From Bacteroidota bacterium (GTDB lineage: Bacteria > Bacteroidota > Bacteroidia > Chitinophagales > BACL12), in contig WGOA01000065.1 of assembly GCA_016124275.1 (NCBI GenBank), positions 1 through 49,638 on the forward strand: 49,638 nt of DNA, in the 5' to 3' direction. This document shows positions 1-7,527 of this stretch, piece after piece (position 1 is the stretch's first letter; each line of letters opens with the position of its first letter). The notes beneath the pieces were generated by a model that worked only from the letters and a program-made list of their open reading frames with translations, was not told the DNA's origin and ran no database searches. Both the position numbers and the translations under genes were made by a program.

Positions 1-161
1 GACCCCGTCCAGTCCTCCATTCCGCGGACATCAACATCCTGGCAGAAAAGCGCAAGGCTGCTTCATCGCGGCGGTGATGGGAACATCCAGGCATGATGGC
101 GCCCAAGGTGAATGCTTGCCTTCCTTAACTCCATGCTTCCATTCGTTTCCCAATTGCAACC
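1..161. other. Left window edge, no gene seen
   Basis: No coding frame with a recognisable product is visible here. It may hold the end of a preceding transcription unit and the promoter of the acetyltransferase that starts at 162, but I see no clear TAnnTTTG element and no hairpin. Confidence 0.3.
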
Positions 162-740
162 ATGCTGGTCTCGCTAAACTTTAAAACCCAGCCAGCCCCT
201 GCGCTGTCCGAGGTTCGTCTCCATTCTGCGCGCCTTATGTTGAGACCAGTGCTGGAAGCCGATGCATCGGACATTTTCCGCGAGTTCACTTCGGACATAA
301 CGGAATATATGCTTCCGAAGCCACCGGAAGCCCTCCCGGAAACCCTTGCCTTCATTCACGCTTCCCAACAGGGCATGGCCAAACAACGCGAATTGGTATG
401 TGTTATCCAAAGCCATCGCGATGACCGTTTTCTCGGTTGTTGTGGATTGCATGCCCGCCAAACCTGGCCAGAGCCAGAACTTGGCATTTGGATTCGGGCG
501 GATGCCCATGGTTATGGGTACGGACGTGAGGCCGTGCACACGCTGGCAACCTGGGGGTTTGAGCACTTGCATGCTGCATACCTGGTTTACCCGGTTGACT
601 GCGAAAACAAAGCCAGCCGCGCCATTGCAGAAAGCCTGAACGGGGTTGTTTTTGCTGAAAAGAAGGTACCTACACAACGCGGAACCTGGCTCAATGAGGT
701 GGCTTATCGCATTCCTCGTCCGATTGAAAGCGCAGGATAG
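162..740 (+). CDS. GNAT-family N-acetyltransferase (RimJ/RimL type)
   Basis: A 192-residue protein of the Acetyltransf_3 (RimJ/RimL-like) type, which moves an acetyl group from acetyl-CoA to an amine on a protein or small molecule. The frame shows the family layout: an early beta strand LHSARLMLRPVLEADA (about residues 20-35), a central GLHARQTWPEPELGIWI strand, the acetyl-CoA loop region AHGYGYGREAVHTLATWGFE (about 113-132, a variant of Q/RxxGxG/A), and the closing NKASRAIAESLNGVVFAEK motif. Length is normal for the family. The ATG at 162 is the first in-frame start and directly precedes the first strand. The next gene, on the same strand, starts about 130 bases downstream, so co-transcription is possible. 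Substrate cannot be told from sequence. Confidence 0.85.
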   Translation: MLVSLNFKTQPAPALSEVRLHSARLMLRPVLEADASDIFREFTSDITEYMLPKPPEALPETLAFIHASQQGMAKQRELVCVIQSHRDDRFLGCCGLHARQTWPEPELGIWIRADAHGYGYGREAVHTLATWGFEHLHAAYLVYPVDCENKASRAIAESLNGVVFAEKKVPTQRGTWLNEVAYRIPRPIESAG

Positions 741-872
741 GCCGTTGGGTGCCGTGTTCTTTCTGTTCCGCAGCAGGCTCATGGGCGGATGATGCAAAAG
801 GCATACGAGACGGGCGAAGGGCTGCTGCACCTTGTGCTGCTCTTTTTGACCCAACTTTACGAAATTAGCCGC

Positions 873-1370
873 ATGCCCAAAGCCTTGCACGTTACCCTTA
901 CTGCCCCATTGCTTCGCCTGGATACCGGGATGAAACAACATTATCTTCCGGTGCCGGCAGAGTATGCGGAAGCCTATGATGCTGCCGGCGTTCGGCGCTT
1001 GATTTTATCGGTGCCACCGCACCAGTGGCGCCGCGCTTTGCTGGGCACGAAAGAGGGCGAAAGGCTGATTATGATGGGGCAACCCATTTTGCGGGAACTC
1101 GGGCTGCGCGTTGGGCAATCCGTCACCTTTTCGCTCCATCCGGACCCCGATCCGGATGCCATTGATTTAGGCGAAGAATTTGAGGCCGTGTTGGACCAGG
1201 ATGCCGCTGCAGCCAAGCGCTTCTTCAGCTTCACCCCTGGCAAGCAGCGCTCGCTGGCGTATTACGTCACCAGTGCCAAACGCGAAGAAACCCGGATTAA
1301 ACGCGCACTGGAATTGGCGCATAAAATCAAGAATCGGCAACTCTTTTCTGACTTGAATCCGGAAGAGTAG
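873..1370 (+). CDS. YdeI/OmpD-associated, DUF1905-type protein
   Basis: A 165-residue protein with a DUF1905 beta-barrel-like N-terminal half (about residues 1-85, with VRRLILSVPPHQWRRALLG and LGLRVGQSVTFSLHPDPDPD) followed by the helical YdeI/OmpD-associated tail (FFSFTPGKQRSLAYYVTSAKREETRIKRALELAHKIK). Family members are small cytosolic proteins named after a bacteriocin-protection annotation; the biochemical role is not established. The frame is open from 789, but residues before the ATG at 873 look unlike the family, whose members begin directly with the first strand as here, so 873 is preferred. The gene ends about 110 bases before a strong hairpin that it shares with the convergent reductase. 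Confidence 0.75.
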   Translation: MPKALHVTLTAPLLRLDTGMKQHYLPVPAEYAEAYDAAGVRRLILSVPPHQWRRALLGTKEGERLIMMGQPILRELGLRVGQSVTFSLHPDPDPDAIDLGEEFEAVLDQDAAAAKRFFSFTPGKQRSLAYYVTSAKREETRIKRALELAHKIKNRQLFSDLNPEE

Positions 1371-1478
1371 CTGTTGGGTTTCATCCCGGCTGTTTGCCTC
1401 AACGTTACATCATTGCGCCCTTGGCTGTGCGAATTGGCTGTGGCCCTTGGCCCGTGTCCGGCCAGGACGGCTGACAGA

Positions 1479-1519
1479 AAAAGGGGATGGCGTTTCCTGA
1501 AAACGGCCATCCCCCTTTT
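1479..1519. terminator. Bidirectional intrinsic terminator
   Basis: An A-run, then GGGGATGGC-GTTT, a CCTGA loop, AAAC-GGCCATCCCC and a T-run. The arms pair over about 12 bp with one bulged G. It sits between the convergent genes ending at 1370 and 1588 and has A/T tracts on both flanks, so it can serve both strands. Confidence 0.75.
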
Positions 1520-1587
1520 GATCGGAACAGGCTATTTGTACCGGCGATAGGCTGCATCCAAGACATACAGCCGATGGTCAAACCCTA

Positions 1588-2475
1588 TTAATTCTTGTAC
1601 ACAGCAGAAAATACGTTGGCGAAATCTTCAATAGTTGTCGGGGTTGTGCTGCGTTCGTTGCGCTGAGCGGCACCCGTAATTCCCCCGGCATTCATGCAGG
1701 CAATAAACTCGAGCATATGATCTGCTGCGCTCTCCGATGCTCCCATTTGTTCCAGCATGGCTTGCTTAAAATCGGATGGAGTAAACTGCACATAGGGAAG
1801 TTCCGGCTTGCCAATGGCCTTACCGTAGGTGGATGCAATTTCGACATAACTAACATCGCGTGAACCAAGCAGATCCTGAACCTGGTGACCACTGAAATCC
1901 AGTGCCAAGAGTCGCTCAATGGCGTGTTCAGCGATATCGCGGGTAGCAATGGCCGGGAAACGAAGGTCAGGTCGGATAGGTGAGCCCATGATGCCCGCCT
2001 GTTTTACCATGCCTACCATGCCCAGGCTGTTTTCCATGAAGTAGGTGGGGCGTAAATGCAGGATGTTCAGGCCAGGAATGTCCTCTAAGGCGCGCTCCAT
2101 TTTGTAAAGCGCCAACACTACTCCGGAACCTTCGGGAAGATGCGCGCCCTGGCTGCTCAAGGTTACGGCATAAGGAATATTGTTGTGGCGCAACCCTGCT
2201 GCAATGGCGTGGATGTGGGCCAATTGCGCTTCGTGAAAATTAGCCGCTGCATAATCGCCGGGCACGAGAACATAGGCGGCCTGGGCGCCGGCAAATGCTG
2301 CTTTGGTAAATTCCGGATCATCGGTAGAACCGATGCGGGGCTCCGCCCCTTTGTTGACCAGATCCTGAATATGTTTGGCATCGCGGCTGATGACGCGTAC
2401 CTTTTTGCCTGCTGCCAGCAGGGCTTCGGAAATGCGCTTGCCGGTATTGCCGGAAGCGCCAGTGATTACGTACAT
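1588..2475 (-). CDS. NmrA-like NAD(P)-binding oxidoreductase
   Basis: A 295-residue atypical short-chain dehydrogenase of the NmrA/YtfG (quinone oxidoreductase 2-like) group. It opens with the Rossmann loop G6-A-S-G9-N-T-G12 (YVITGASGNTGKR), continues with VRVISRD for NADP ribose contact, and has the NmrA-type segment YAVTLSSQGAH where SDR proteins carry the active Ser. The conserved LRPTYFMEN motif lies around 140-150. Such proteins reduce quinones or act as redox sensors in the cytosol; which applies cannot be told. It lies downstream of and parallel to an NADP oxidoreductase and a MarR regulator, so all three may answer to the same reactive compound. The ATG at 2475 sits six bases before the Rossmann strand and is the only sensible start. 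Confidence 0.8.
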   Translation of the reverse strand: MYVITGASGNTGKRISEALLAAGKKVRVISRDAKHIQDLVNKGAEPRIGSTDDPEFTKAAFAGAQAAYVLVPGDYAAANFHEAQLAHIHAIAAGLRHNNIPYAVTLSSQGAHLPEGSGVVLALYKMERALEDIPGLNILHLRPTYFMENSLGMVGMVKQAGIMGSPIRPDLRFPAIATRDIAEHAIERLLALDFSGHQVQDLLGSRDVSYVEIASTYGKAIGKPELPYVQFTPSDFKQAMLEQMGASESAADHMLEFIACMNAGGITGAAQRNERSTTPTTIEDFANVFSAVYKN

Positions 2476-2540
2476 AAGGTTATGTTTTGTTTATCTAAAA
2501 ATTAAGGACAAGAGCAAAGGCCCGGAATTGACCCGCTTGC

Positions 2541-3194
2541 TCAGGAAACAGAAACTGGACGCAGCAATTTGAAAGCGTGGTTCCATTGGTTGTTGCGGAA
2601 TCCTGGAATGCACCAAAGCCTGCACAACGGTTCAATGGCGCGAGCGGCTTCGGCACCGCCCATGTCTTCGGCATCCCAGCCCAATTGATCCAGGAGTTGA
2701 CGCACCTCTGCCTTGGCTTCGTTGCTGTTGCCGCTGATGAACATGGTAGGGCGGTCCGGCAACTTGGGGTTGACCATAGCGTAGGCTCCCACACTGTTGA
2801 ACACCTTGACAAAACGTGCATCCGGGAACGCGGCCTGCAGCTGCTCCATCAGCGACACGTTTGGTTCGGTAAAAAAGCTGAGCACTCCATTAAACGGCGG
2901 CTCTTCTGCAATTGGATTGGTCGCGTCCATGATAATCTTGCTATTGAGGTTATCCGCTCCTGCCAAAGCCAAAATGGATTGAGCAGCTATACCCTTTCCG
3001 GCCAACAAAATGGTGTCACCGAACGCAGCGGTGGCGGCAAAATCGCCGACATGCGCGCCTGGGTTCGCGGCGAGCCAGTCCGCGAGTTTAGCGGGCTCAC
3101 GTGTACCGATCTGCACTTCGTAGCCAAGTTTGAGAAAACCAGCGCCGAGGGTCTTGCCTACAACACCGGATCCGAGAATTCCTATCTTTTTCAT
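2541..3194 (-). CDS. F420-dependent-type NADP oxidoreductase (coenzyme F420 family fold)
   Basis: A 217-residue Rossmann protein of the Pfam family named NADP oxidoreductase coenzyme F420-dependent. Residues 1-30 give MKKIGILGSGVVGKTLGAGF with the G8-x-G10-x-x-G13 dinucleotide loop, then VQIGTREPAKL with the Arg typical of NADP binding, and later IIMDATNPI and FVKVFNSVGAYAMVNP, which are classic for this family. Many bacterial members do not use F420, so the real acceptor is unknown. The open frame begins at 3215, but the ATG at 3194 is right because the family starts MKKIGILGSG and a 12-bp palindrome occupies the bases just upstream. It lies between the MarR regulator and the NmrA-like reductase on the same strand. 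Confidence 0.8.
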   Translation of the reverse strand: MKKIGILGSGVVGKTLGAGFLKLGYEVQIGTREPAKLADWLAANPGAHVGDFAATAAFGDTILLAGKGIAAQSILALAGADNLNSKIIMDATNPIAEEPPFNGVLSFFTEPNVSLMEQLQAAFPDARFVKVFNSVGAYAMVNPKLPDRPTMFISGNSNEAKAEVRQLLDQLGWDAEDMGGAEAARAIEPLCRLWCIPGFRNNQWNHAFKLLRPVSVS

Positions 3195-3205
3195 GGTTTT
3201 TGGTT

Positions 3206-3217
3206 GTTTGTACAAAC
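3206..3217. promoter_or_regulatory. Palindromic operator candidate GTTTGTACAAAC
   Basis: A perfect 12-bp palindrome placed 11 bases upstream of the oxidoreductase ATG at 3194 and just downstream of the marR-type gene. A repressor bound here would cover the start region of the oxidoreductase. Its TTGTAC core also occurs in the 14-bp palindrome upstream of the regulator (3890-3903), which suggests one protein reads both. Binding by the MarR protein is inference. Confidence 0.45.
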
Positions 3218-3257
3218 AAACGTTATTTAGTTTTGAAATTCAGTTAGTTAAACAGCT

Positions 3258-3686
3258 TCATACTTCTAATGCATCTGCTGCCTTTCCGATCGTTCCGATG
3301 AGATTGCGCGCCGTTCCCTCACCGAGTTTTTCCTGAAAGCGCGCACTCATAGCTTGCCAGGCTTTAAGCAAATCAGACCCTAAAGCCTCCCCTTCCGGTG
3401 TAGCGTGGAGCAACGTGTACTTGCCCTCTGACGTGCGCGTCATCAGGCCGCGTTCCAGGCACTTTTCGGCCAAACGGGTAACGGTGGAAGGGGTGAGTTG
3501 CATGAGTGCAGCAGCATCGCCGGCCGAAAGCCCCGGCTGCCGAATGACCGACATCAGCAAAAAGGCATGCGAAGGCGATAAACCCGTTGGCGCAAAGTAC
3601 TCCTCCGCCATGCGGGTAACAATGCGCGATAACGCATTGGCCGAATAGTACAGGCAACCGCAATAAGGAGATTCGCTGATGTTCAT
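3258..3686 (-). CDS. MarR-family transcriptional regulator
   Basis: A 142-residue winged-helix regulator. The recognition region reads LSAGDAAALMQLTPSTVTRLAEKCLERGLMTRTSEGKYTLLHATPEGEAL: helix-turn-helix followed by the wing, with the MarR-typical pattern of an ordinary dimerisation helix before it (YYSANALSRIVTRMAEEYFAPTGLSPSHAFLLMSV). These proteins are dimeric repressors that release DNA on binding phenolic or oxidising ligands. The N-terminus has SPYCGCLYY with two cysteines near residues 9-11, which could sense oxidants, as in OhrR/DUF24-like cases; that is a guess. It heads a leftward set with two oxidoreductases, the usual context for a MarR regulator of detoxifying enzymes. Start ATG at 3686. 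Confidence 0.87.
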   Translation of the reverse strand: MNISESPYCGCLYYSANALSRIVTRMAEEYFAPTGLSPSHAFLLMSVIRQPGLSAGDAAALMQLTPSTVTRLAEKCLERGLMTRTSEGKYTLLHATPEGEALGSDLLKAWQAMSARFQEKLGEGTARNLIGTIGKAADALEV

Positions 3687-3702
3687 TTTTTATAGCGGCG
3701 AT

Positions 3703-3750
3703 GGCGGCTTATCTGGCTGTTTCTCCGGCGGCTTATCCGGCTGTTTATCT
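3703..3750. repeat. 24-bp tandem repeat, two copies plus a partial
   Basis: Two adjacent 24-base units (3703-3726 and 3727-3750) both begin GGCGGCTTATC and agree at about 21 of 24 positions; a decayed partial copy follows to about 3771. The array lies directly upstream of the MarR gene start on its promoter side. Confidence 0.7.
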
Positions 3751-3813
3751 AGTTGTCTATCCGGCGGCTTGTGACCACAAGGCGAACTTCCCGGCTAGGG
3801 AACTGCTCCTGTC

Positions 3814-3864
<51 letters not shown>

Positions 3865-3889
3865 AGGAAGACAAAGTTAAGCATACTTG

Positions 3890-3903
3890 CTTGTACATAC
3901 AAG
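3890..3903. promoter_or_regulatory. Palindromic operator candidate CTTGTA-CA-TACAAG
   Basis: A perfect 6-bp inverted repeat with a two-base centre, in the gap between the leftward MarR gene and the rightward orphan gene. It shares the TTGTAC core with the palindrome at 3206-3217. It is about 200 bases from the MarR start, far for a simple repressor site, so it could instead control an upstream promoter reading through the repeats. Confidence 0.35.
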
Positions 3904-3937
3904 TGTCTATGAGCTTTTTTTTAAGCCTTGCTTTTTG

Positions 3938-3983
3938 AGCCTTGTTCTTCGGTCAGGAGTAGCCTTGTGCTTCGGCCGGGAGT
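3938..3983. repeat. 23-bp direct tandem repeat, two copies
   Basis: Units 3938-3960 and 3961-3983 both start AGCCTTGT and end GGAGT, agreeing at 20 of 23 positions, and a third copy begins (AGCCTGAC) at 3984. This is the third distinct tandem array within 300 bases. Confidence 0.7.
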
Positions 3984-4092
3984 AGCCTGACTACCCCGCT
4001 TCGCGCAACTGGAGCCCTTCGCCCAAAAAAACGGATCAGAACAGCGCGAGGATGTTGCGCAAAGACACGCGCAATTCCACCGGACATTCGTG

Positions 4093-4100
4093 TATTTTTG
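4093..4100 (+). promoter_or_regulatory. TAnnTTTG -7 promoter element (TATTTTTG)
   Basis: An exact match to the Bacteroidota -7 element. It sits about 59 bases upstream of the ATG at 4159, giving a leader near 53 bases, and excludes the more distal open-frame start at 4090. No TTG is seen at the -33 spacing. Confidence 0.45.
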
Positions 4101-4158
4101 CCGGATATCCGTCTGCGACCCGATCTCTGCGGCGCTTGACGTTCTAAATTACCAGAGG

Positions 4159-4644
4159 ATGGAAAAGAAAAACATGGCGATTCTGCCGGGCCAGGGCCTG
4201 GGCATCATCAAATTCGGAATGAGCCGCGATGAAGTGCGAAAAATCCTGGGCGACCCGGACGAGGTGGACCAATACGGATACGAAGACAGCGACGATGAAG
4301 ATGATCAAACGGAGGCCTGGCACTATGATGCGCTGAATGCTTCCTTTTCTTTTGATGCGCTGGATGAATGGCGCCTGAACGCGATTGCGGTGAGCGATCC
4401 GGAGTTTACGTTGAACAATAAGTCGCTGATTGGGCTGTCGCGCATGGAGCTTCAGGAGACCCTGAGCGAGTTTGGTCTGGGAGAGATTGTGGCCGAAGAA
4501 TGGTCGCACGAAGAGATGCCGGACGACCGCTTGTTGAGCATAGACGAGGTGTCCATGAACTTCTGGATGGAAGACGATCAGTTGGCAGAGATCCAGTGGG
4601 GGCCGCTGATTGACGAGGACGACAACGTGCATTGGCCGGAGTAG
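4159..4644 (+). CDS. Acidic protein of unknown function
   Basis: A 161-residue, strongly acidic cytosolic protein that I do not recognise as a named family. It opens with GQGLGIIKFGMSRDEVRKILGDPDEVDQYG, a pattern reminiscent of the small SmpA/OmlA-type fold (a helix that ends xxGxPd), and continues with an EDSDDEDDQTEAW stretch and a predicted all-beta remainder ending GPLIDEDDNVHWPE. There is no signal peptide. Small acidic proteins of this type are sometimes immunity proteins, but no toxin gene is adjacent, so this is only a remark. The ATG at 4159 was chosen because a -7 promoter element lies at 4093-4100. It converges with the seven-gene operon and stops nine bases before that operon's corrected stop. 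Confidence 0.7.
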   Translation: MEKKNMAILPGQGLGIIKFGMSRDEVRKILGDPDEVDQYGYEDSDDEDDQTEAWHYDALNASFSFDALDEWRLNAIAVSDPEFTLNNKSLIGLSRMELQETLSEFGLGEIVAEEWSHEEMPDDRLLSIDEVSMNFWMEDDQLAEIQWGPLIDEDDNVHWPE

Positions 4645-4653
4645 GCAGCCGCC

Positions 4654-5258
4654 TTATACCTGAAAACCCGGGTCGCGCTTGTACGCGGCATTGATTTGGA
4701 CCATTCGTTCCAAAACGACCGCAAACAGCGCATACAAACTGCGGAGCTCATCCAAATTTTGATGCTGCCCCTGCGGCTGGCGTAAAGCACGTCAACGCCT
4801 TTGGGGTAGCGTTTTCGGAAGATACCCTCGTGGTCTTTGATGCCGAGCGTTACGTCTTTGTGGTTTAAGAGCAACTGGCGAAGGGTGTCGTCGCGCAGCA
4901 ACTGCATGACCGGATCTTTGCGGTTGGATTGCACCACAAAGGCATCATCAAAATCTTTGAAGCCGGTTTGCAGATCGTCCATGCCCAGTTTTTTGCCGAG
5001 CCTGGTGAGCACGTTCTCCGGAAAGATTTTCATCGCGAAAGGATCCTTGCTCAGAAAGGGTGCGCGCAACCGCGTAAAGGTTTGGCTGTTGTCGTTGCCG
5101 CTGGAATAGGTGTCCAACACAATTTCCCAGGGACCCGCCTGACAGCGCAGCTCCGGACTGGAAAAGAGCTTGCCCTTTTCAAACGTGCCGCCGAGTTGGG
5201 TGGCAAGCTGGGCCCATATTTCATCGCGGTTGTTGCTGAACAGGTCTTTAAGGCTCAT
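4654..5258 (-). CDS. Soluble protein of unknown function, interrupted by a one-base frameshift
   Basis: Last gene of the leftward seven-gene operon; about 201 residues once repaired. The ATG at 5258 overlaps the end of the upstream membrane-protein gene by 11 bases. The frame reads MSLKDLFSNNRDEIWAQLAT, a beta-rich middle, then GVDVLYASRRG, after which it turns into unlikely sequence rich in Cys, Trp and Ser that would run on to 4578 into the neighbouring gene. In the adjacent frame a natural-looking continuation, QHQNLDELRSLYALFAVVLE and on to INAAYKRDPGFQV, stops at 4654. The switch falls at the G4 run at 4768-4771, and adding one G would join the two. The shape recalls DUF3137-like soluble domains, but I do not claim the family. 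No signal peptide or membrane span. Confidence 0.65.
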
Positions 5259-6906
5259 TTGGGCGAAGGGGCTGGTCTGGCAGCCCCCAATTCGCTCCAA
5301 GTTCGCGGATTATTTGCTGTTCCCAAAGTCGGGTATCCGCAATCTCCTGGCGATCCACCCAAACCACCTGCCTGCCGAGGGCGTCGGTGAGGGTAATGTC
5401 CGGCATGGATCCTCCGACAAAACCCTTGGAACCGGCATCGCTTTTGGTCACTACCGTGGTGAGCCAAAAGAAGCGGCGCTTGCCGCCAAAATCGCGGATG
5501 AAGGGCCGGGATTCCACCGCCGCGCTGGCGCTCCAGTCGTATTCCTTGCGGCTTTCGCGCACTTTGACAGGCACAGCGCTGGATCCGAAAAGCCCGCTTT
5601 CCAGCCGTGAATGGTCCATGAAATAAACCTCCGGACGGCCATCGCCGGGAATAAAAAGGCTGAGGTTCAGGCCCGACTTGCCCTCCAGGTAAGGTTCCAG
5701 ACCGTAGTAGTCGTACAGGCCGTTTTCTGCGCGGGCGGCCACCCCGTCAAAGTTGAACCAGGTGACATAGGGCATGCTGTTCTGGTCATCGGGCAGTTCC
5801 GGAATGCGCACATCGCCTTCGTGGTAGCCGGGAAAGGGCGCCAAAAAGCCGCGGTGAAAACGGAAGCTCTGTGCCGTGAAGCGGCTGGCGCGCTCGGGCA
5901 AGAGATTCTGCCCCTTCAACCAGGGAATTTCTGCCAGGGCTTGTGGCGAATAATAGCGGCCCCTGCCCAGCAACACGCGCTCCGCAACGGCGCCAGGACC
6001 AGTGGCGCGTTGGTCCATGACCAGCACCCCGCCGAAAACCGGCCGCGGGAACAAAAAGCCCTTCCACCGAACAAGACTGACCACCTGGACCCAGCGCCCC
6101 TGGTCGTCTTCCATGAAACGGACCTGGTCCGCCTGACAGCTCAGGTACTGCCCCAGCGAGAACTTGCGGACGGCAACACCGCGCACATTGCGGCCGAACA
6201 ACAGCTGCTCGCCCACGTCAAAATGGACCGGATGGCGGTTGTCTGCTGAAAAGTCGGGCGCGGGCAGAGTTGCGCTCACGGAGATAATCTGGTCAACAGG
6301 GCGCGTGAGCCGCTGCAACGGATAGTCGGGCGAAGGGCCGACGGCCATGGAAAAGTCGAAACGGCCATTGGCGCGGCGAATGAAGTCGGGCGAGCTGGCG
6401 CTTTGGGTTTCGTTGAGCGCTTCCTGGTCTGCCATGGTGGCCACGCTGTTGAGCGGCTGGATGCGCTCGTGCCCGGTCAGGGGCAGTTCGGCAAGTTCCA
6501 CTTTGTTCAGCGATCGGTAGTGGTAGTAGGAGGCGAGGTAATTGACCATGGGTGCGCCCCAAAACCAGACGCCGGCAGCGAGGGCTGTGGTGACCAGTAC
6601 TACCGTAACTTTTCCTGCGGTTTTTGAGCGGCGGTAAAAGCGGTACAGGAAATGGAGGAGCACGCTGATGCCGAGCGCCAGCACGAAGTACTTGCGCAGA
6701 AAGAGAAAGCCCGGCTGGTAGCTGGCGCGAAACGCGTACAACAGCGCCAATAACACAACATAAGTTATGCCGCCGAGTACGGGATGCCGGCGCGTCCATT
6801 GCCAGAGCGCACCGAAGGTGCGCCGGCGCAGGTGGAAGAAAAACCAATAGAGCCGGCTCTGTTCGGGGGGGGCTTGGGGGGTGGGGGGTGCCGCTGCAGC
6901 GCTCAT
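5248..6906 (-). CDS. Membrane protein of unknown function with large C-terminal domain
   Basis: A 552-residue protein that I do not recognise. Residues 1-16 are Ala/Pro-rich; three membrane spans follow at about 44-60, 73-90 and 100-118; the remaining 430 residues form one large soluble, beta-rich domain after the third span. Within it are two repeated-looking surfaces, VRWKGFLFPRPVFGGVLVMDQ and FRFHRGFLAPFPGYHEGDVRIPE. No catalytic motif is seen. Its start overlaps the stop of the preceding membrane-protein gene by 4 bases (ATGA), and its end overlaps the next gene by 11, so the three are translationally coupled. Likely the inner-membrane platform of the operon's product. Confidence 0.75.
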   Translation of the reverse strand: MSAAAAPPTPQAPPEQSRLYWFFFHLRRRTFGALWQWTRRHPVLGGITYVVLLALLYAFRASYQPGFLFLRKYFVLALGISVLLHFLYRFYRRSKTAGKVTVVLVTTALAAGVWFWGAPMVNYLASYYHYRSLNKVELAELPLTGHERIQPLNSVATMADQEALNETQSASSPDFIRRANGRFDFSMAVGPSPDYPLQRLTRPVDQIISVSATLPAPDFSADNRHPVHFDVGEQLLFGRNVRGVAVRKFSLGQYLSCQADQVRFMEDDQGRWVQVVSLVRWKGFLFPRPVFGGVLVMDQRATGPGAVAERVLLGRGRYYSPQALAEIPWLKGQNLLPERASRFTAQSFRFHRGFLAPFPGYHEGDVRIPELPDDQNSMPYVTWFNFDGVAARAENGLYDYYGLEPYLEGKSGLNLSLFIPGDGRPEVYFMDHSRLESGLFGSSAVPVKVRESRKEYDWSASAAVESRPFIRDFGGKRRFFWLTTVVTKSDAGSKGFVGGSMPDITLTDALGRQVVWVDRQEIADTRLWEQQIIRELGANWGLPDQPLRPNEP

Positions 6907-7472
6907 GGTTTTTTCAGGAATTCGTCCACGCCTTTGCGCCAGTCTGGTGTTTTGGGGGTGGGGGGCGGGTCTGTGGATGGCGGTGGTGGCAAGGACGCTG
7001 CCGGAGGCGCTGCTTCAGGCGGCGTCACGATAACCGGCTCAGGTGGTACGCTCCCTGCTGCCGGAGGCACTGGCTTGGTCGTCGCGTTGGTCTTCTCGGT
7101 TTCTTCAAGGTACCTGGATGCCCGCTTCCACTTGTCCGGGAAAGCGGCGAGTATGCTCGGTGCCAGCAAAAAGCCGGCAAACAGCCCGACCAACATGGCC
7201 AGCAGGTTGAGTAAAATGCGCGTAGTGTCCTGAAAAAACGTGCCGGACACCAACACAGCCGTGGCTGCTATCCCGGTCAGGGCCAGCGCCCAAAACAAGC
7301 GGATTCGCAACGGCTGTTGCTGAAGGAAACCGCGCCTTTCGCCCGCAGCTAATGGGTCCTTGTGGGTCATGTTGTACCAGCCCCGATACAAGGCCGTACC
7401 CAGGTAGCTGTCCAGCGAATGAAGCACGACACCCAAGAGCAAAAACAGCGCTATTTGAAGAAGGAGATCCAT
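6903..7472 (-). CDS. Small membrane protein with proline-rich cytosolic tail
   Basis: A 189-residue protein with three hydrophobic spans (about residues 3-19, 58-76 and 85-110), a basic segment DKWKRASRYLEE, then a long Pro/Ala/Thr tail (about 132-176, with PPPPSTDPPPTPKTP) ending WRKGVDEFLKKP. The tail looks like a flexible docking arm. No family recognised. It lies 55 bases after the 424-residue gene, the largest gap inside the operon, and overlaps the next gene by 4 bases. Confidence 0.75.
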   Translation of the reverse strand: MDLLLQIALFLLLGVVLHSLDSYLGTALYRGWYNMTHKDPLAAGERRGFLQQQPLRIRLFWALALTGIAATAVLVSGTFFQDTTRILLNLLAMLVGLFAGFLLAPSILAAFPDKWKRASRYLEETEKTNATTKPVPPAAGSVPPEPVIVTPPEAAPPAASLPPPPSTDPPPTPKTPDWRKGVDEFLKKP

Positions 7473-7527
7473 GGGGTTTCAACGAGATTAAGGTACACCA
7501 AGATGCCGCACTGGCCAATGACGGGGA

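Noticed and set aside
174..941. A 255-codon open frame on the minus strand across the first acetyltransferase gene
   Set aside because: Composition is not protein-like, and the plus-strand frame has clear GNAT motifs.
2577..3230. A 217-codon plus-strand frame opposite the NADP oxidoreductase
   Set aside because: Shadow of a clear Rossmann protein on the other strand.
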